Origin: JAFAXA01 sp963777325
GTDB lineage: Bacteria > Pseudomonadota > Alphaproteobacteria > Acetobacterales > Acetobacteraceae
Length of the DNA: 64,000 nt
Reading direction: 5' to 3'
Assembly: GCA_963777325.1 (NCBI GenBank)
Contig: CAVZQE010000009.1
Coordinates: 1 to 64,000 of the forward strand
Below are positions 1-7,337 of the stretch, one piece after another (position 1 is the stretch's first letter; each line of letters opens with the position of its first letter). The notes under the pieces were generated by a model. It was not told the DNA's origin, made no database searches, and saw only the letters and a program-made list of their open reading frames with translations. A program made the position numbers and the translations under genes.

Positions 1-2
1 AG

Positions 3-316
3 GCCGAGAACCTGATCAAGCTCCACAAGGGCCAGCTGGCATCCGATCGGACCAGCTGCCGCTCACCGCTGGCCAACCAAGTGCGCCTCCTGCTGCACAC
101 CGCAGCCTACTGGCTGATGCTGACCCTGCGCGACGCCATTCCAAATCCCCAGTCGCTCGCCCAGGCAGAGTTCACCACGTTGCGGGCTCGCCTGCTCAAG
201 ATTGCCGCGCGCATCATCGAGACGGCCACCCGCTGCGCATCGCCTTCGCTGCTTGCTGCCCCGAAGCCGTGCTCTTCCGCGGCATCGCCCGCAGCCTGCA
301 GCCCGAAGGACCGTGA
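3..316 (+). pseudogene. IS1380-family transposase, C-terminal fragment, frameshifted
   Basis: The window opens inside a transposase reading AENLIKLHKGQLASDRTSC, then LLLHTAAYWLML and a LRARLLKIAARIIETA segment, which is the typical C-terminal end of IS1380-family DDE transposases. The first frame loses similarity after about 235. A second frame then gives RIAFAACCPEAVLFRGIARS and a stop at 314-316, where the family normally ends, so there is a one-base shift near 235. If the shift is real, the uncorrected frame runs on to 458. The 5' part lies outside the window. A GC-rich motif at about 452-470 (GTGAATAGGACGGGTT) resembles IS1380 termini, so the element probably ends there. The boundary is tentative. 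Confidence 0.75.
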
Positions 317-527
317 CCAACGGGGCGCGACCGCCCCAACCAAGCCCGTCCCAGTGACCCCCAGCGCCTGCGAGAATGACCGGAAATCGCCCAAAACGGC
401 GCAGCGGGCAACTGCGCCCCGTGCTAACCGGTCCAGGAATCCCGCCCTTTGTGAATAGGACGGGTTAGAACGCACAGTTCGCCCTTGCGAGGGCGACAGA
501 AAGTCCGAGCCTCCGTCCTCGTTCAAT
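317..527. other. Non-coding tail of the IS1380 fragment and junction
   Basis: No gene is supported here. The first part is presumably the right end of the IS1380-type element. The last part joins directly to a decayed ABC substrate-binding protein gene, which suggests the insertion or a later deletion removed most of that gene. No target duplication can be defined because the left end is outside the window. Confidence 0.4.
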
Positions 528-779
528 GTGGTGAAGGCTCGGCACCCGCGCGCCTCGACGTTCCCGATACTGCGTTCGATTCCTGCGGCAAGAAGGCGTC
601 GCCAACCTCAAGGAAGCGGTCGACCATCATACGCTGATTGGTTCAATGGCCAAGGGTACGCGCAGCTCGCGGCGATCCAGCAGGTCTATCAGGAAGTCGT
701 CAACAAGTTCTTCACGGGCCAGATCGCATCTTCGGATGCGGCCGTGAAGCAGCTGAGCGACGCCTTCGCCGCAAAATAG
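528..779 (+). pseudogene. Sugar ABC transporter substrate-binding protein, 3' remnant
   Basis: The frame ending at 779 carries GYAQLAAIQQVYQEVVNKFF followed by TGQIASSDAAVKQLSDAFAAK, a typical C-terminus of family 1 extracellular sugar-binding proteins. Just upstream, similarity moves between frames: RASTF in one, FLRQEGVANLKEAVDHHTLI in another, then back to the final frame. At least two frameshifts therefore lie within about 120 bp, and the N-terminal three quarters of a normal protein of about 430 residues are missing. It is followed by matching permease and ATPase remnants, so it was the first gene of a sugar ABC operon. The product cannot be functional. Confidence 0.7.
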
Positions 780-865
780 CCAGAGCGGCGGGCAGTCCCG
801 AAGCCGCCCGCCGACCACAAGAAGAGTAGTGCGTCCGGCTCCCCATCGCGCGGACGGATTCGTCC

Positions 866-1791
866 ATGACAACGATCGAAATCGCTCCGATTACGACATT
901 CGAAAAAACCGGGAACACAGTTCGTCGGCAAGCTGCAAAACTGGCTGCCCCGGATCGTGCTCGCGCCGTCTTTCATGACGATCCTGCTCTTCGTCTACGG
1001 CTTCATTCTGTGGACGGTTTATCTCTCCTTCACCCCGTCCGCATGATGCCGGTCTACTCGCTCACCGGTTTCGACGCCTACAGGCGGTTGTGGTTGCAGC
1101 CGAACTGGTACACGGCGATCGAGAATCTCGCGATCTTTGGCGTCCTGTATATCGGGTTCTGCCTCGCGCTCGGGCTCACGCTTGCGATCCTGCTCGACCA
1201 GAAGATACGGGGCGATGGCGTTCTGCGGCCGATACTTCCTCTATCCGATGGCAATCTCGTTCATCGTCACCGGGACTGCCTGGAGATGGTTCCTCAACCC
1301 TGGCCTCGGCCTCGAAAAGACGATGCACGACTGGGGTTGGACGAGCTTTCACTTCGACTGGCTCATCAACCCGAAGATGGCGATCTACACCATCGTCATT
1401 GCGGGCGTCTGGCAGCTTGGGCTTCGTGATGGCCATGTTCCTGGCCGGTCTGCGCGGCATCGACGGCGAGATCACGAAAGCGGCACAGGTCGACGGCGCC
1501 TCCTCGTGGACGATCTACCGCCGCATCATCATACCGATGCTGAGGCCGATCTTCATGTCCGCGCTGGTCGTGCTCGCCCACATGACGATCAAGTCGTACG
1601 ACCTCGTCGTCGCCCTGACAGGCGGGGGTCCGGGCGGCTCGACGCAGCTTCCCTCGACCTTCATGTACAACTTCACGTTTACCCGCAACCAGATGGCGGT
1701 CGGCTCCGCGAGCGCGGTCATGATGTTTATGACGATCGCCGCGATCATGGTTCCGTATCTGTATTCCGAGCTGAAGGAGAAGCACCGGTGA
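866..1791 (+). pseudogene. Sugar ABC transporter permease (MalF/UgpA type), multiple frameshifts
   Basis: A complete permease can be read only by changing frame several times. An N-terminal piece around 921-1040 encodes FVGKLQNWLPRIVLAPSFM and a hydrophobic helix. MMPVYSLTGFDAYRRLW to LAILLDQKI follows in a second frame, GRYFLYPMAISFIVTGTAW and FLNPGLGLEK in a third, and FVMAMFLAGLRGIDGEITKA through TGGGPGGSTQLPSTFMYN to YSELKEKHR in a fourth. The EAA-like loop (GIDGEITKAAQVDGASSW) and GGPGGST motif are typical of inner-membrane sugar permeases. Shifts lie near 915, 1040, 1210 and 1420. The end overlaps the next permease start by 4 bp, as in intact operons. Non-functional as read. Confidence 0.75.
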
Positions 1792-2269
1792 GCGCGCTCG
1801 CCGGAACGCAAGCGGCCGGGCGACCCGGAGCGTCCCGCGTCCTGACCTATGCCGTGCTGGCGCTGTTCGTCATCTTCTTCCTGTTGCCGCCGTTCGTCAT
1901 GCTGACGACCTCGTTCAAAAGTCTGGACGAGATCCGGCTCGGCAACATGATGGCGCTTCCATCGGCACCGACGATCGAGCCATGGCTGAAGGCTTGGGGG
2001 GCGGCGTGCATCGGGCTCACCTGCATAGGCATCAAGGGCTTTTTCCTGAACTCCCTTCTGATGGTTGTGCCCGCCGTTGCTATCTCGACCGCACTCGGCG
2101 CGATCAACGGCTACGTGCTGACCAAGTGGACCTTTCCCGGCCATCGCGTCGTGTTCGGGCTGATGCTGTTCGCCTGCTTCATTCCGTTCCAGTCGGTCCT
2201 GATCCCGGCCGCCCGCGTCCTGGGTATTCTCGGGTTGGCGAACTCAATTCCGGGCCTCGTCATCGTCCC
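1788..2269 (+). pseudogene. Sugar ABC transporter permease (MalG/UgpE type), truncated 3'
   Basis: GTG start overlapping the end of the previous permease. The frame encodes a MalG-like inner-membrane permease: SRVLTYAVLALFVIFFLLPP helix, SFKSLDEIRLG, FFLNSLLMVVPAVAISTALG, GYVLTKWTFPG, and FACFIPFQSVLIPAARVLG. Similarity stops after LANSIPGLVIV at about 2265, before the EAA loop and the last helices. The following bases belong to the C-terminus of an ABC ATPase in another frame. A deletion has therefore fused the two genes and removed roughly the last third of this permease. The read-through frame ends at 2303. Confidence 0.75.
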
Positions 2270-2437
2270 GTCGAGCCGGCCGGGTCGGACACGTTCGTGG
2301 TAACGCAGATCGCGGGTAAGGCGGTGACGGCCCGCATGCGGTCGGACGTTCCCGTGCGTGAACGTGAGACGATCCCGTTCGCGTTCAATCTAGACAAAGC
2401 GGTCGTGTTCGATCCCGAGAGCGGAAAGCGCTTGTAA
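2268..2437 (+). pseudogene. ABC transporter ATP-binding subunit (MalK/UgpC type), 3' remnant
   Basis: Only the regulatory C-terminus remains: EPAGSDTFVVTQIAGKAVTA, then VRERETIPFAFNLDKAVVF and DPESGKRL followed by a stop. This TOBE-domain ending is characteristic of MalK/UgpC ATPases. The nucleotide-binding domain (about 300 residues) is absent, lost in the same deletion that truncates the upstream permease. It marks the position of the ATPase gene in the ancestral binding protein-permease-permease-ATPase order. Confidence 0.75.
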
Positions 2438-2482
2438 GCCGAGCGAAGAGGTCGGCGGGCAATAACCCGCGGAGAGATCCGA

Positions 2483-2998
2483 ATGTTCATTACTCACACA
2501 CCAGACGTCGTCATCATCGGCTCGGGCACGGGCGGCGCGACAGCCGCTTATGCTCTGGCCCCGACCGGCGCGCGCATCCTGATCCTGGAGAAGGGCCATC
2601 AGCTTGCGGACATACCGGAGAACCGCGACGCGCGCGCGATTTTCCAGCGCGGACACTTCAGACCGAAGGAGCACTGGTACGACGCGGAGGGCGCCCCGTT
2701 CAGCCCCGGCAACTACTACAATCACGGCGGAAACTCGAAATTCTATGGCGCCGTGCTTCTGCGCTACCGGGCCGAGGACTTCGAGGGCGTCTCGCACGCG
2801 GACGGGGATGCCCCGCCCTGGCCGCTTCGCTACCGGGATCTGGAGCCTTGGTACGACGAAGCAGACCGCCCGCTCTGCGGCTATCCGAAGCAGGCACGTT
2901 ACACGGGGACCGGTAGCATCGAGGATGCCGCGAACTTCACCTGCGTGGCACCGGGTGAAGGGGACCAGGACCACGCGGACGAGTCGCAGGAGAAGTAG
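2483..2998 (+). pseudogene. GMC-family FAD oxidoreductase, N-terminal fragment
   Basis: A good ribosome site (GGAGAG) precedes the ATG. The first 130 or so residues match GMC choline/glucose-type oxidoreductases: dinucleotide motif VVIIGSGTGGATAAYAL, LILEKGHQL, GNYYNHGGNSKFYGAVLLRY and PWPLRYRDLEPWYDEA. Similarity then ends and a short unrelated tail (PGEGDQDHADESQEK) leads to a stop at 171 residues, whereas the family has about 500-550. The substrate-binding and catalytic His/Asn region is missing, so the protein is not expected to work. GMC genes often follow sugar ABC operons of this type, so this is part of the same decayed locus. Confidence 0.7.
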
Positions 2999-3061
2999 TT
3001 TCCGGCATTACCCGTGAGCCCTTCTCTCGCCCTTGCGCTGTATCCGGACGGGCAATCGGCA

Positions 3062-3680
3062 TCACTGACCCGGGGGTCGCTGCGGCGGCGCCTGCAGGGC
3101 GCGTGCATAGGCACCGAGCCGTGCCTCGATCGCGACCGGCACCTCGCACGCGTATCGCGTCGTGCGCTGGATGTCCTCGAACTGGCGGATCAGGAAGCCG
3201 CGACGCTCAACAATTTCGTCGCGTTGCGCCTGGTCCGCGTCCGGCTTCAGCGCGTCAAGTTCGTCCGTGACGTGGCCGATGATGGCGGCGAGCTCGCGCT
3301 GGCGACGAGTCAGCGCCTCAATTCGCTCGATCACGGCGCCGCGCTCGCGGTTGGCCTCGTCCACGAGCCCCGCAAAGGCCAGCGCCGCCTCGGCCTCGCG
3401 CCGATCCGGAGGCACGGAGGCGACGGAACTGCGTCAGCCGCTGCACGCCCGCAGCTTCCGTCACGTAGCGCGGCGAGGCGGCCTCGACGGCGGCGGAAGC
3501 GGCCGGGTCATCGTGCCAGGCTTCCGCGTGCGGCGGCATCGCGCCCGCCCAGTAGCTGGCCATGCCGAGCGTCGGCACCAAACGCTGTACGCAGGGCCAA
3601 TCGGAAGGCGGCTTCCCAGGCGGCCCGGCGGCCATCGCCTGCGTGCTGATCAAAGCCGCGATAATCACCGCGAGCCTCAC
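3062..3680 (-). pseudogene. Secreted protein of the PQQ-catabolism cluster, frameshifted
   Basis: Two minus-strand frames make one protein. The upstream frame starts with GTG at 3680, overlapping the stop of the beta-propeller gene by 4 bp, and encodes a signal peptide (MRLAVIIAALISTQAMA) and a PPSDWPCVQRLVPTLG motif. The downstream frame contains RREAEAALAFAGLVDEANRE and a charged, helical, coiled-coil-like stretch to the stop at 3062. The frames join near 3428 by a one-base shift. The full protein would be about 205 residues and periplasmic. I do not recognise a named family; its function is unknown but its position ties it to PQQ-dependent alcohol oxidation. A sequencing error is possible. 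Confidence 0.55.
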
Positions 3681-4633
3681 GGCGCTGCCACCACGCCCCA
3701 GGGCAATTGTCCGACCGGCACGGATTTCACCACCTTCAGCGCGCCGACGTCGATCACCGACATGTCGTTGCTCACGCCGTTGGTCGTGTAGAGCTTCGAT
3801 CCGTCGAGCGAAAGGGCGAGATTCCAGACGCGCTGGCCGACCAGCAGATACTTCTTCACCTCGAAGCTCTGCATATCCACGACGGCGACGCGGTTGGCCG
3901 GGCCGAGCGCCACGAAGGCCAGGTTGCGTTCGGGCGACATCACGATGCCGACCGGTTGGATGCCCTCGGCCGGAATGCCCGGAACCGCAAAGCCGATCTT
4001 GTGGATCACCTCATGCGTCTTGGCGTCGATCACCGAGACCGTGCCGCCGACCTCGGAAGAAACCCAGACCCGCTTGCCGTCGGCGGTGAAGCGCGCGACG
4101 CGGGGCCGGCTGTCCACCAGCACGTTGGCCACAACCTCGTGCGTCGTTGTGTCGATGAAATGCGCCATGCTGGTCGTTTCGGACGTGTTGACCAGGATAC
4201 GCCCGTCAGGGCTGATGCCCAATCCTTCCGGTTCCACGCCGACGGCGATCTCGGTCGTGATCCGGCCGGCTGCGATGTCGAGGACGGACACCATGTTGTC
4301 GTTTTCGTTCGAGACGTAGAGTGTCGAGCCGTCCGGGCTCAGGATGAACAGCTCCGGGTCTGGGCCGCTGGGCAGAATGCGGTTCACCTTCAGGCTCGCC
4401 AGATCCAGCACCTCGATATGATCGGCGTCGCTGGTGCAGATATAGAGGCTGCGCTGATCGTGCGAGAGGGCGATGCCGCGCGGCCGCGCGCCCACCGGCA
4501 CCGTGTTGGTCACGGTCAGGGTCGCGGCGTTCACGACCGTGATCGTGTTGTCCTTCTCGTTCGAGACGAGCAGGCGTTCGGCCCAGGCCGGGCAGGCCGC
4601 GAGCAGCAGCGCAAGGAAGATTACATATGGCAT
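3677..4633 (-). CDS. PQQ-dependent catabolism-associated beta-propeller protein
   Basis: 318 residues with a signal peptide (MPYVIFLALLLAACPAWA) and about seven YVTN-type blades, seen as repeats of LLVSNEKDNTITVV, LYICTSDADHIEVLDL, LYVSNENDNMVSVLDI, VWVSSEVGGTVSVID and LYTTNGVSNDMSVIDV. This matches the periplasmic beta-propeller family found with PQQ-dependent alcohol dehydrogenases. A binding or scaffolding role is inferred; no enzyme activity is known. It overlaps the upstream substrate-binding protein gene by 13 bp and the downstream secreted-protein gene by 4 bp, so the three are probably cotranscribed on the minus strand. Confidence 0.85.
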   Translation of the reverse strand: MPYVIFLALLLAACPAWAERLLVSNEKDNTITVVNAATLTVTNTVPVGARPRGIALSHDQRSLYICTSDADHIEVLDLASLKVNRILPSGPDPELFILSPDGSTLYVSNENDNMVSVLDIAAGRITTEIAVGVEPEGLGISPDGRILVNTSETTSMAHFIDTTTHEVVANVLVDSRPRVARFTADGKRVWVSSEVGGTVSVIDAKTHEVIHKIGFAVPGIPAEGIQPVGIVMSPERNLAFVALGPANRVAVVDMQSFEVKKYLLVGQRVWNLALSLDGSKLYTTNGVSNDMSVIDVGALKVVKSVPVGQLPWGVVAAP

Positions 4634-5814
4634 GTCGTTTCCGGCTGGTCCATGCCGAGCGTATCCAGCTCGGAATACTGGTGGAGGAACCCTGGCTGCG
4701 GCGATACCGACACGAGCGAACGGTCGTCGGCGAGCAGCACCGGCTGGCGCAATTGCCCATCCCAGGACCGGAAGCTGAGCGGCACTCCCTTATAGGCCGC
4801 CAGCTCGAATGTCGGCCCGCGCAGATAGGCGCCGATCTTGTCGCTCGCCGTGCTGCCGCCCCGCGTCACTGCCTCGCCGATGGCGCGCACGGCCATCCAT
4901 GCGCCGTAGTCGCGCGGCGTCATCCAGCGACCCGTGGCCCGGAGGAAGCGCGACTGCAGCTGCGTCCCGCCCCATTGCTCGAAGGGCTTGGCCCAGGCCG
5001 CCGGAACCAGTCCGTTCGTGCCCGCGACGGGGCGCGGATCGGTCGTGCGGTAGGGGATGTCGTCGCCGAAATCGTCCGGGACGTCGGCCACCACCAGCAC
5101 GTCGTATGACAGGCCTTGCGTGAAGCGCGCAACTTCGGCGCTGATGGCGAAGTGGCCGGTGTCGGTGCGACGCGCCCCCGGCTGAAACGTCCAGGGCTTG
5201 TCGGCGACGACGCGGAGCTGGAACTTGTGCGCGGAGCGACGCAGCGCGTCCGCGTACAGCCTGTCCTCTTCAGTCGGCCCAGTGACCAGGAGCAGATCGC
5301 GCCAGCGTTTCACCACGAGGTACTGCATCAGCGCGTCGGCCAGCATGGCGTCGCTTGGCGACAGGTGCAGCACGGAGCGCCGGCAATCCTTCCCGCGCAA
5401 GGAATCGGCCGTGCTCGTCGCGTCCAGGATGGTCGCGTCCTTGGCTTCCGGCATGTCCGCGATTTTCAGCAACAGCGCGGGCGGCGCGTCCACCACGAAC
5501 ACCCGCTGCCCGGCGGCCGCCGCGTCCCGGAACGCCGTCATCACCGCCTGCTCGTCGGCGCTGACATGCTCGTCGAGATGCCAGGTTTGATGCAGAAACC
5601 GGCCCGTGGTCTGATTGTCGGCGAGCGCGACCCGAGCGCCGAGCAGACCCTCGTTCGCCGGGGGAGGCTCGAGCATGCTCTCGGGCACGAAACCCGGTCG
5701 GCTCAAGGCGATGTAGGGGATAACGATTTCGGTTTGCGCTTGCGCCAACGCGATCAGTGGCGAGACAACCGTCAGGGCGGCCACCAGCGCAACCGCCCTC
5801 CATCCACGGAGCAT
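4621..5814 (-). CDS. PQQ-catabolism-associated ABC transporter substrate-binding protein (branched-chain type)
   Basis: About 397 residues from the ATG at 5814, chosen because GGGAGG lies just upstream; a GTG at 5835 is an alternative. An N-terminal signal sequence (LRGWRAVALVAALTVVSPLIA) is followed by a periplasmic binding fold of the branched-chain amino-acid type, with IVIPYIALSRPGF, ARVALADNQTTGRFL, DAPPALLLKIAD, RSVLHLSPSDAMLADAL and DVLVVADVPDDFGDDIPYRT. This divergent binding-protein family occurs in PQQ-dependent alcohol oxidation clusters. No cognate permease or ATPase is adjacent, so transport is unproven. It is divergent from the DUF3280-like gene, 63 bp away, and overlaps the beta-propeller gene. 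Confidence 0.8.
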   Translation of the reverse strand: MLRGWRAVALVAALTVVSPLIALAQAQTEIVIPYIALSRPGFVPESMLEPPPANEGLLGARVALADNQTTGRFLHQTWHLDEHVSADEQAVMTAFRDAAAAGQRVFVVDAPPALLLKIADMPEAKDATILDATSTADSLRGKDCRRSVLHLSPSDAMLADALMQYLVVKRWRDLLLVTGPTEEDRLYADALRRSAHKFQLRVVADKPWTFQPGARRTDTGHFAISAEVARFTQGLSYDVLVVADVPDDFGDDIPYRTTDPRPVAGTNGLVPAAWAKPFEQWGGTQLQSRFLRATGRWMTPRDYGAWMAVRAIGEAVTRGGSTASDKIGAYLRGPTFELAAYKGVPLSFRSWDGQLRQPVLLADDRSLVSVSPQPGFLHQYSELDTLGMDQPETTCHM

Positions 5815-5877
5815 TCTTCCTCCCAGACAACTCACGACTAAGTCTGCTTTGTCCGTCCCATCGTCTCAAGGCGCAAG

Positions 5878-6351
5878 ATGAAAGCCTTCCTCGTCGCCGC
5901 TTCCCTCGCTTTGGCAACGCACTGCATTGCACAAGAAAAGCCTCGCATCGCCGTTTTCGGGTTCGACATGGTCAACACCTCGCCCGCGCCCACCACCTCT
6001 GAAGAGACCGCCCGTCTTGACCGGCTGGACGGAGAATTGCGCAATGCGCTGGCCGCTTCCGGCCGCTACACGGTCGTCGATATCGGACCCGTGCGGGCAC
6101 AGCTTGCCTCCGGGCCGGCCATCCGCGGCTGCAACGGCTGCGAGCTCGATTACGGGCGAAAGCTGGGAGCGCAACTCATCGCCTTTGGCTGGGTGCAGAA
6201 AGTCAGCAATCTGATCCTCAACATCAATCTGGTCATCGAGGACACGACCGGCCGCAAGCTGCACGCCGACAGCGTGGATATTCGGGGGAACACGGACGAG
6301 AGCTGGGATCGCGGCCTGCGCTGGCTGCTTCGCGAGCGGGTGCTGCAATGA
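5878..6351 (+). CDS. DUF3280-like secreted protein of the PQQ-catabolism cluster
   Basis: 157 residues. The signal peptide MKAFLVAASLALATHCIAQ is followed by IAVFGFDMVNTSP, LRNALAASGRYTVVDIGPV, CNGCELDYGRKLGAQLIAFG and ISN-type beta strands, a pattern of the DUF3280/DUF2380 family known from PQQ-linked gene clusters. The two cysteines in CNGC could form a disulfide or bind metal. It starts a plus-strand pair, overlapping the following binding-protein gene by 4 bp (ATGA), so the two are translationally coupled. Exact function unknown. Confidence 0.75.
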   Translation: MKAFLVAASLALATHCIAQEKPRIAVFGFDMVNTSPAPTTSEETARLDRLDGELRNALAASGRYTVVDIGPVRAQLASGPAIRGCNGCELDYGRKLGAQLIAFGWVQKVSNLILNINLVIEDTTGRKLHADSVDIRGNTDESWDRGLRWLLRERVLQ

Positions 6352-7322
6352 CCGGGATCAGCCGTCGCGCCCTGTTCGCCGTGCCCCTGCTGGCGGCAGC
6401 CGCTCCCGGCAAGGCGATCCGTGTCGGCACATTACGGTACGGCTCTCTGCATTGGGAGCTGGACGTGATGCGGACGCACCGGCTGGACGCGGATGCCGGA
6501 CTGACGGTGGAGATCGTGGAACTGGCGAGCGCGTCGGCCGGGCAAGTCGCCCTGCAAGGTGGACGGGTCGACCTCGTGGTCTTGGACTGGCTGTGGGTCA
6601 GCCGGCAACGGAGCGCCGGAGCGGATTGGACCTTCGTGCCGACATCCTGCGCGCTGGGCGCGGTCGTCGGCGGCAAAGATTCGGCCGTGCATAGCCTGAA
6701 CGATCTCCCGGGCCGGAGCCTTGGGGTTGCGGGCTCGCCGATCGACAAGAGCTGGCTGCTGCTCCGGGCCTATGGCCGTTGGCGACTAGGTCTCGATCTC
6801 GAGAAGCACGTCCGCACCGCCTTCGCGGCCCCGCCTCTGCTCGCGGAGGAGCTCGCCGCCGGGCGACTGGACGCGGCACTGACCTTCTGGCCGTACGTGG
6901 CGCGCGCGCAGGCCGCCGGATTGCCCGTGATCCTCGGGATGGATGCGGTCGTGAAGGGGCTTGGCTTCGGTCCGGGCCTGCCCTTCACCGGCTTCGTGTT
7001 CTCCGAATCCTGGGGACGCGATAACGAGGCTTCCCTCGACGCCTTCGTCATGGCCGCCCGGCGCGCACAGGCCATCCTCGCCAACTCCGACGCCGAATGG
7101 GACCGGATCGCACCCCTGACGCAGGCCAATGCGGCGGAGCGGGCGCTGCTGGCCGCCGCGTACCGGGCCGGCGTGCCGCGCGAATGGGGAGAAACGCAGC
7201 GCCTCGCCTGCGCGCGCCTGTTCGACGTGTTGGTCAGGACCGGCGGCCGGGGGCTGGTCGGCAACGTCAAGCAGATATCCCCCGGTACATTCTGGCCGAT
7301 AAGCTGGTCCGAGGTTCCGTAG
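6348..7322 (+). CDS. ABC transporter substrate-binding protein, NitT/TauT-like
   Basis: 324 residues. The N-terminus has SRRALFAVPLLAAAAPG, a short Tat-like signal. The body fits the NitT/TauT (SsuA-like) fold: IRVGTLRYGSLHWELDVMR, GQVALQGGRVDLVVLDWLW, LPGRSLGVAGSPIDKSWLLL and LAAGRLDAALTFWPYVARA. Such proteins accompany PQQ-dependent oxidation genes in methylotrophs and acetic acid bacteria; the ligand is unknown. It overlaps the DUF3280-like gene by 4 bp and ends 15 bp from the convergent PEPC-like gene. No permease or ATPase lies next to it. Confidence 0.8.
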   Translation: MTGISRRALFAVPLLAAAAPGKAIRVGTLRYGSLHWELDVMRTHRLDADAGLTVEIVELASASAGQVALQGGRVDLVVLDWLWVSRQRSAGADWTFVPTSCALGAVVGGKDSAVHSLNDLPGRSLGVAGSPIDKSWLLLRAYGRWRLGLDLEKHVRTAFAAPPLLAEELAAGRLDAALTFWPYVARAQAAGLPVILGMDAVVKGLGFGPGLPFTGFVFSESWGRDNEASLDAFVMAARRAQAILANSDAEWDRIAPLTQANAAERALLAAAYRAGVPREWGETQRLACARLFDVLVRTGGRGLVGNVKQISPGTFWPISWSEVP

Positions 7323-7337
7323 CAAGCGGGGCGAAGT

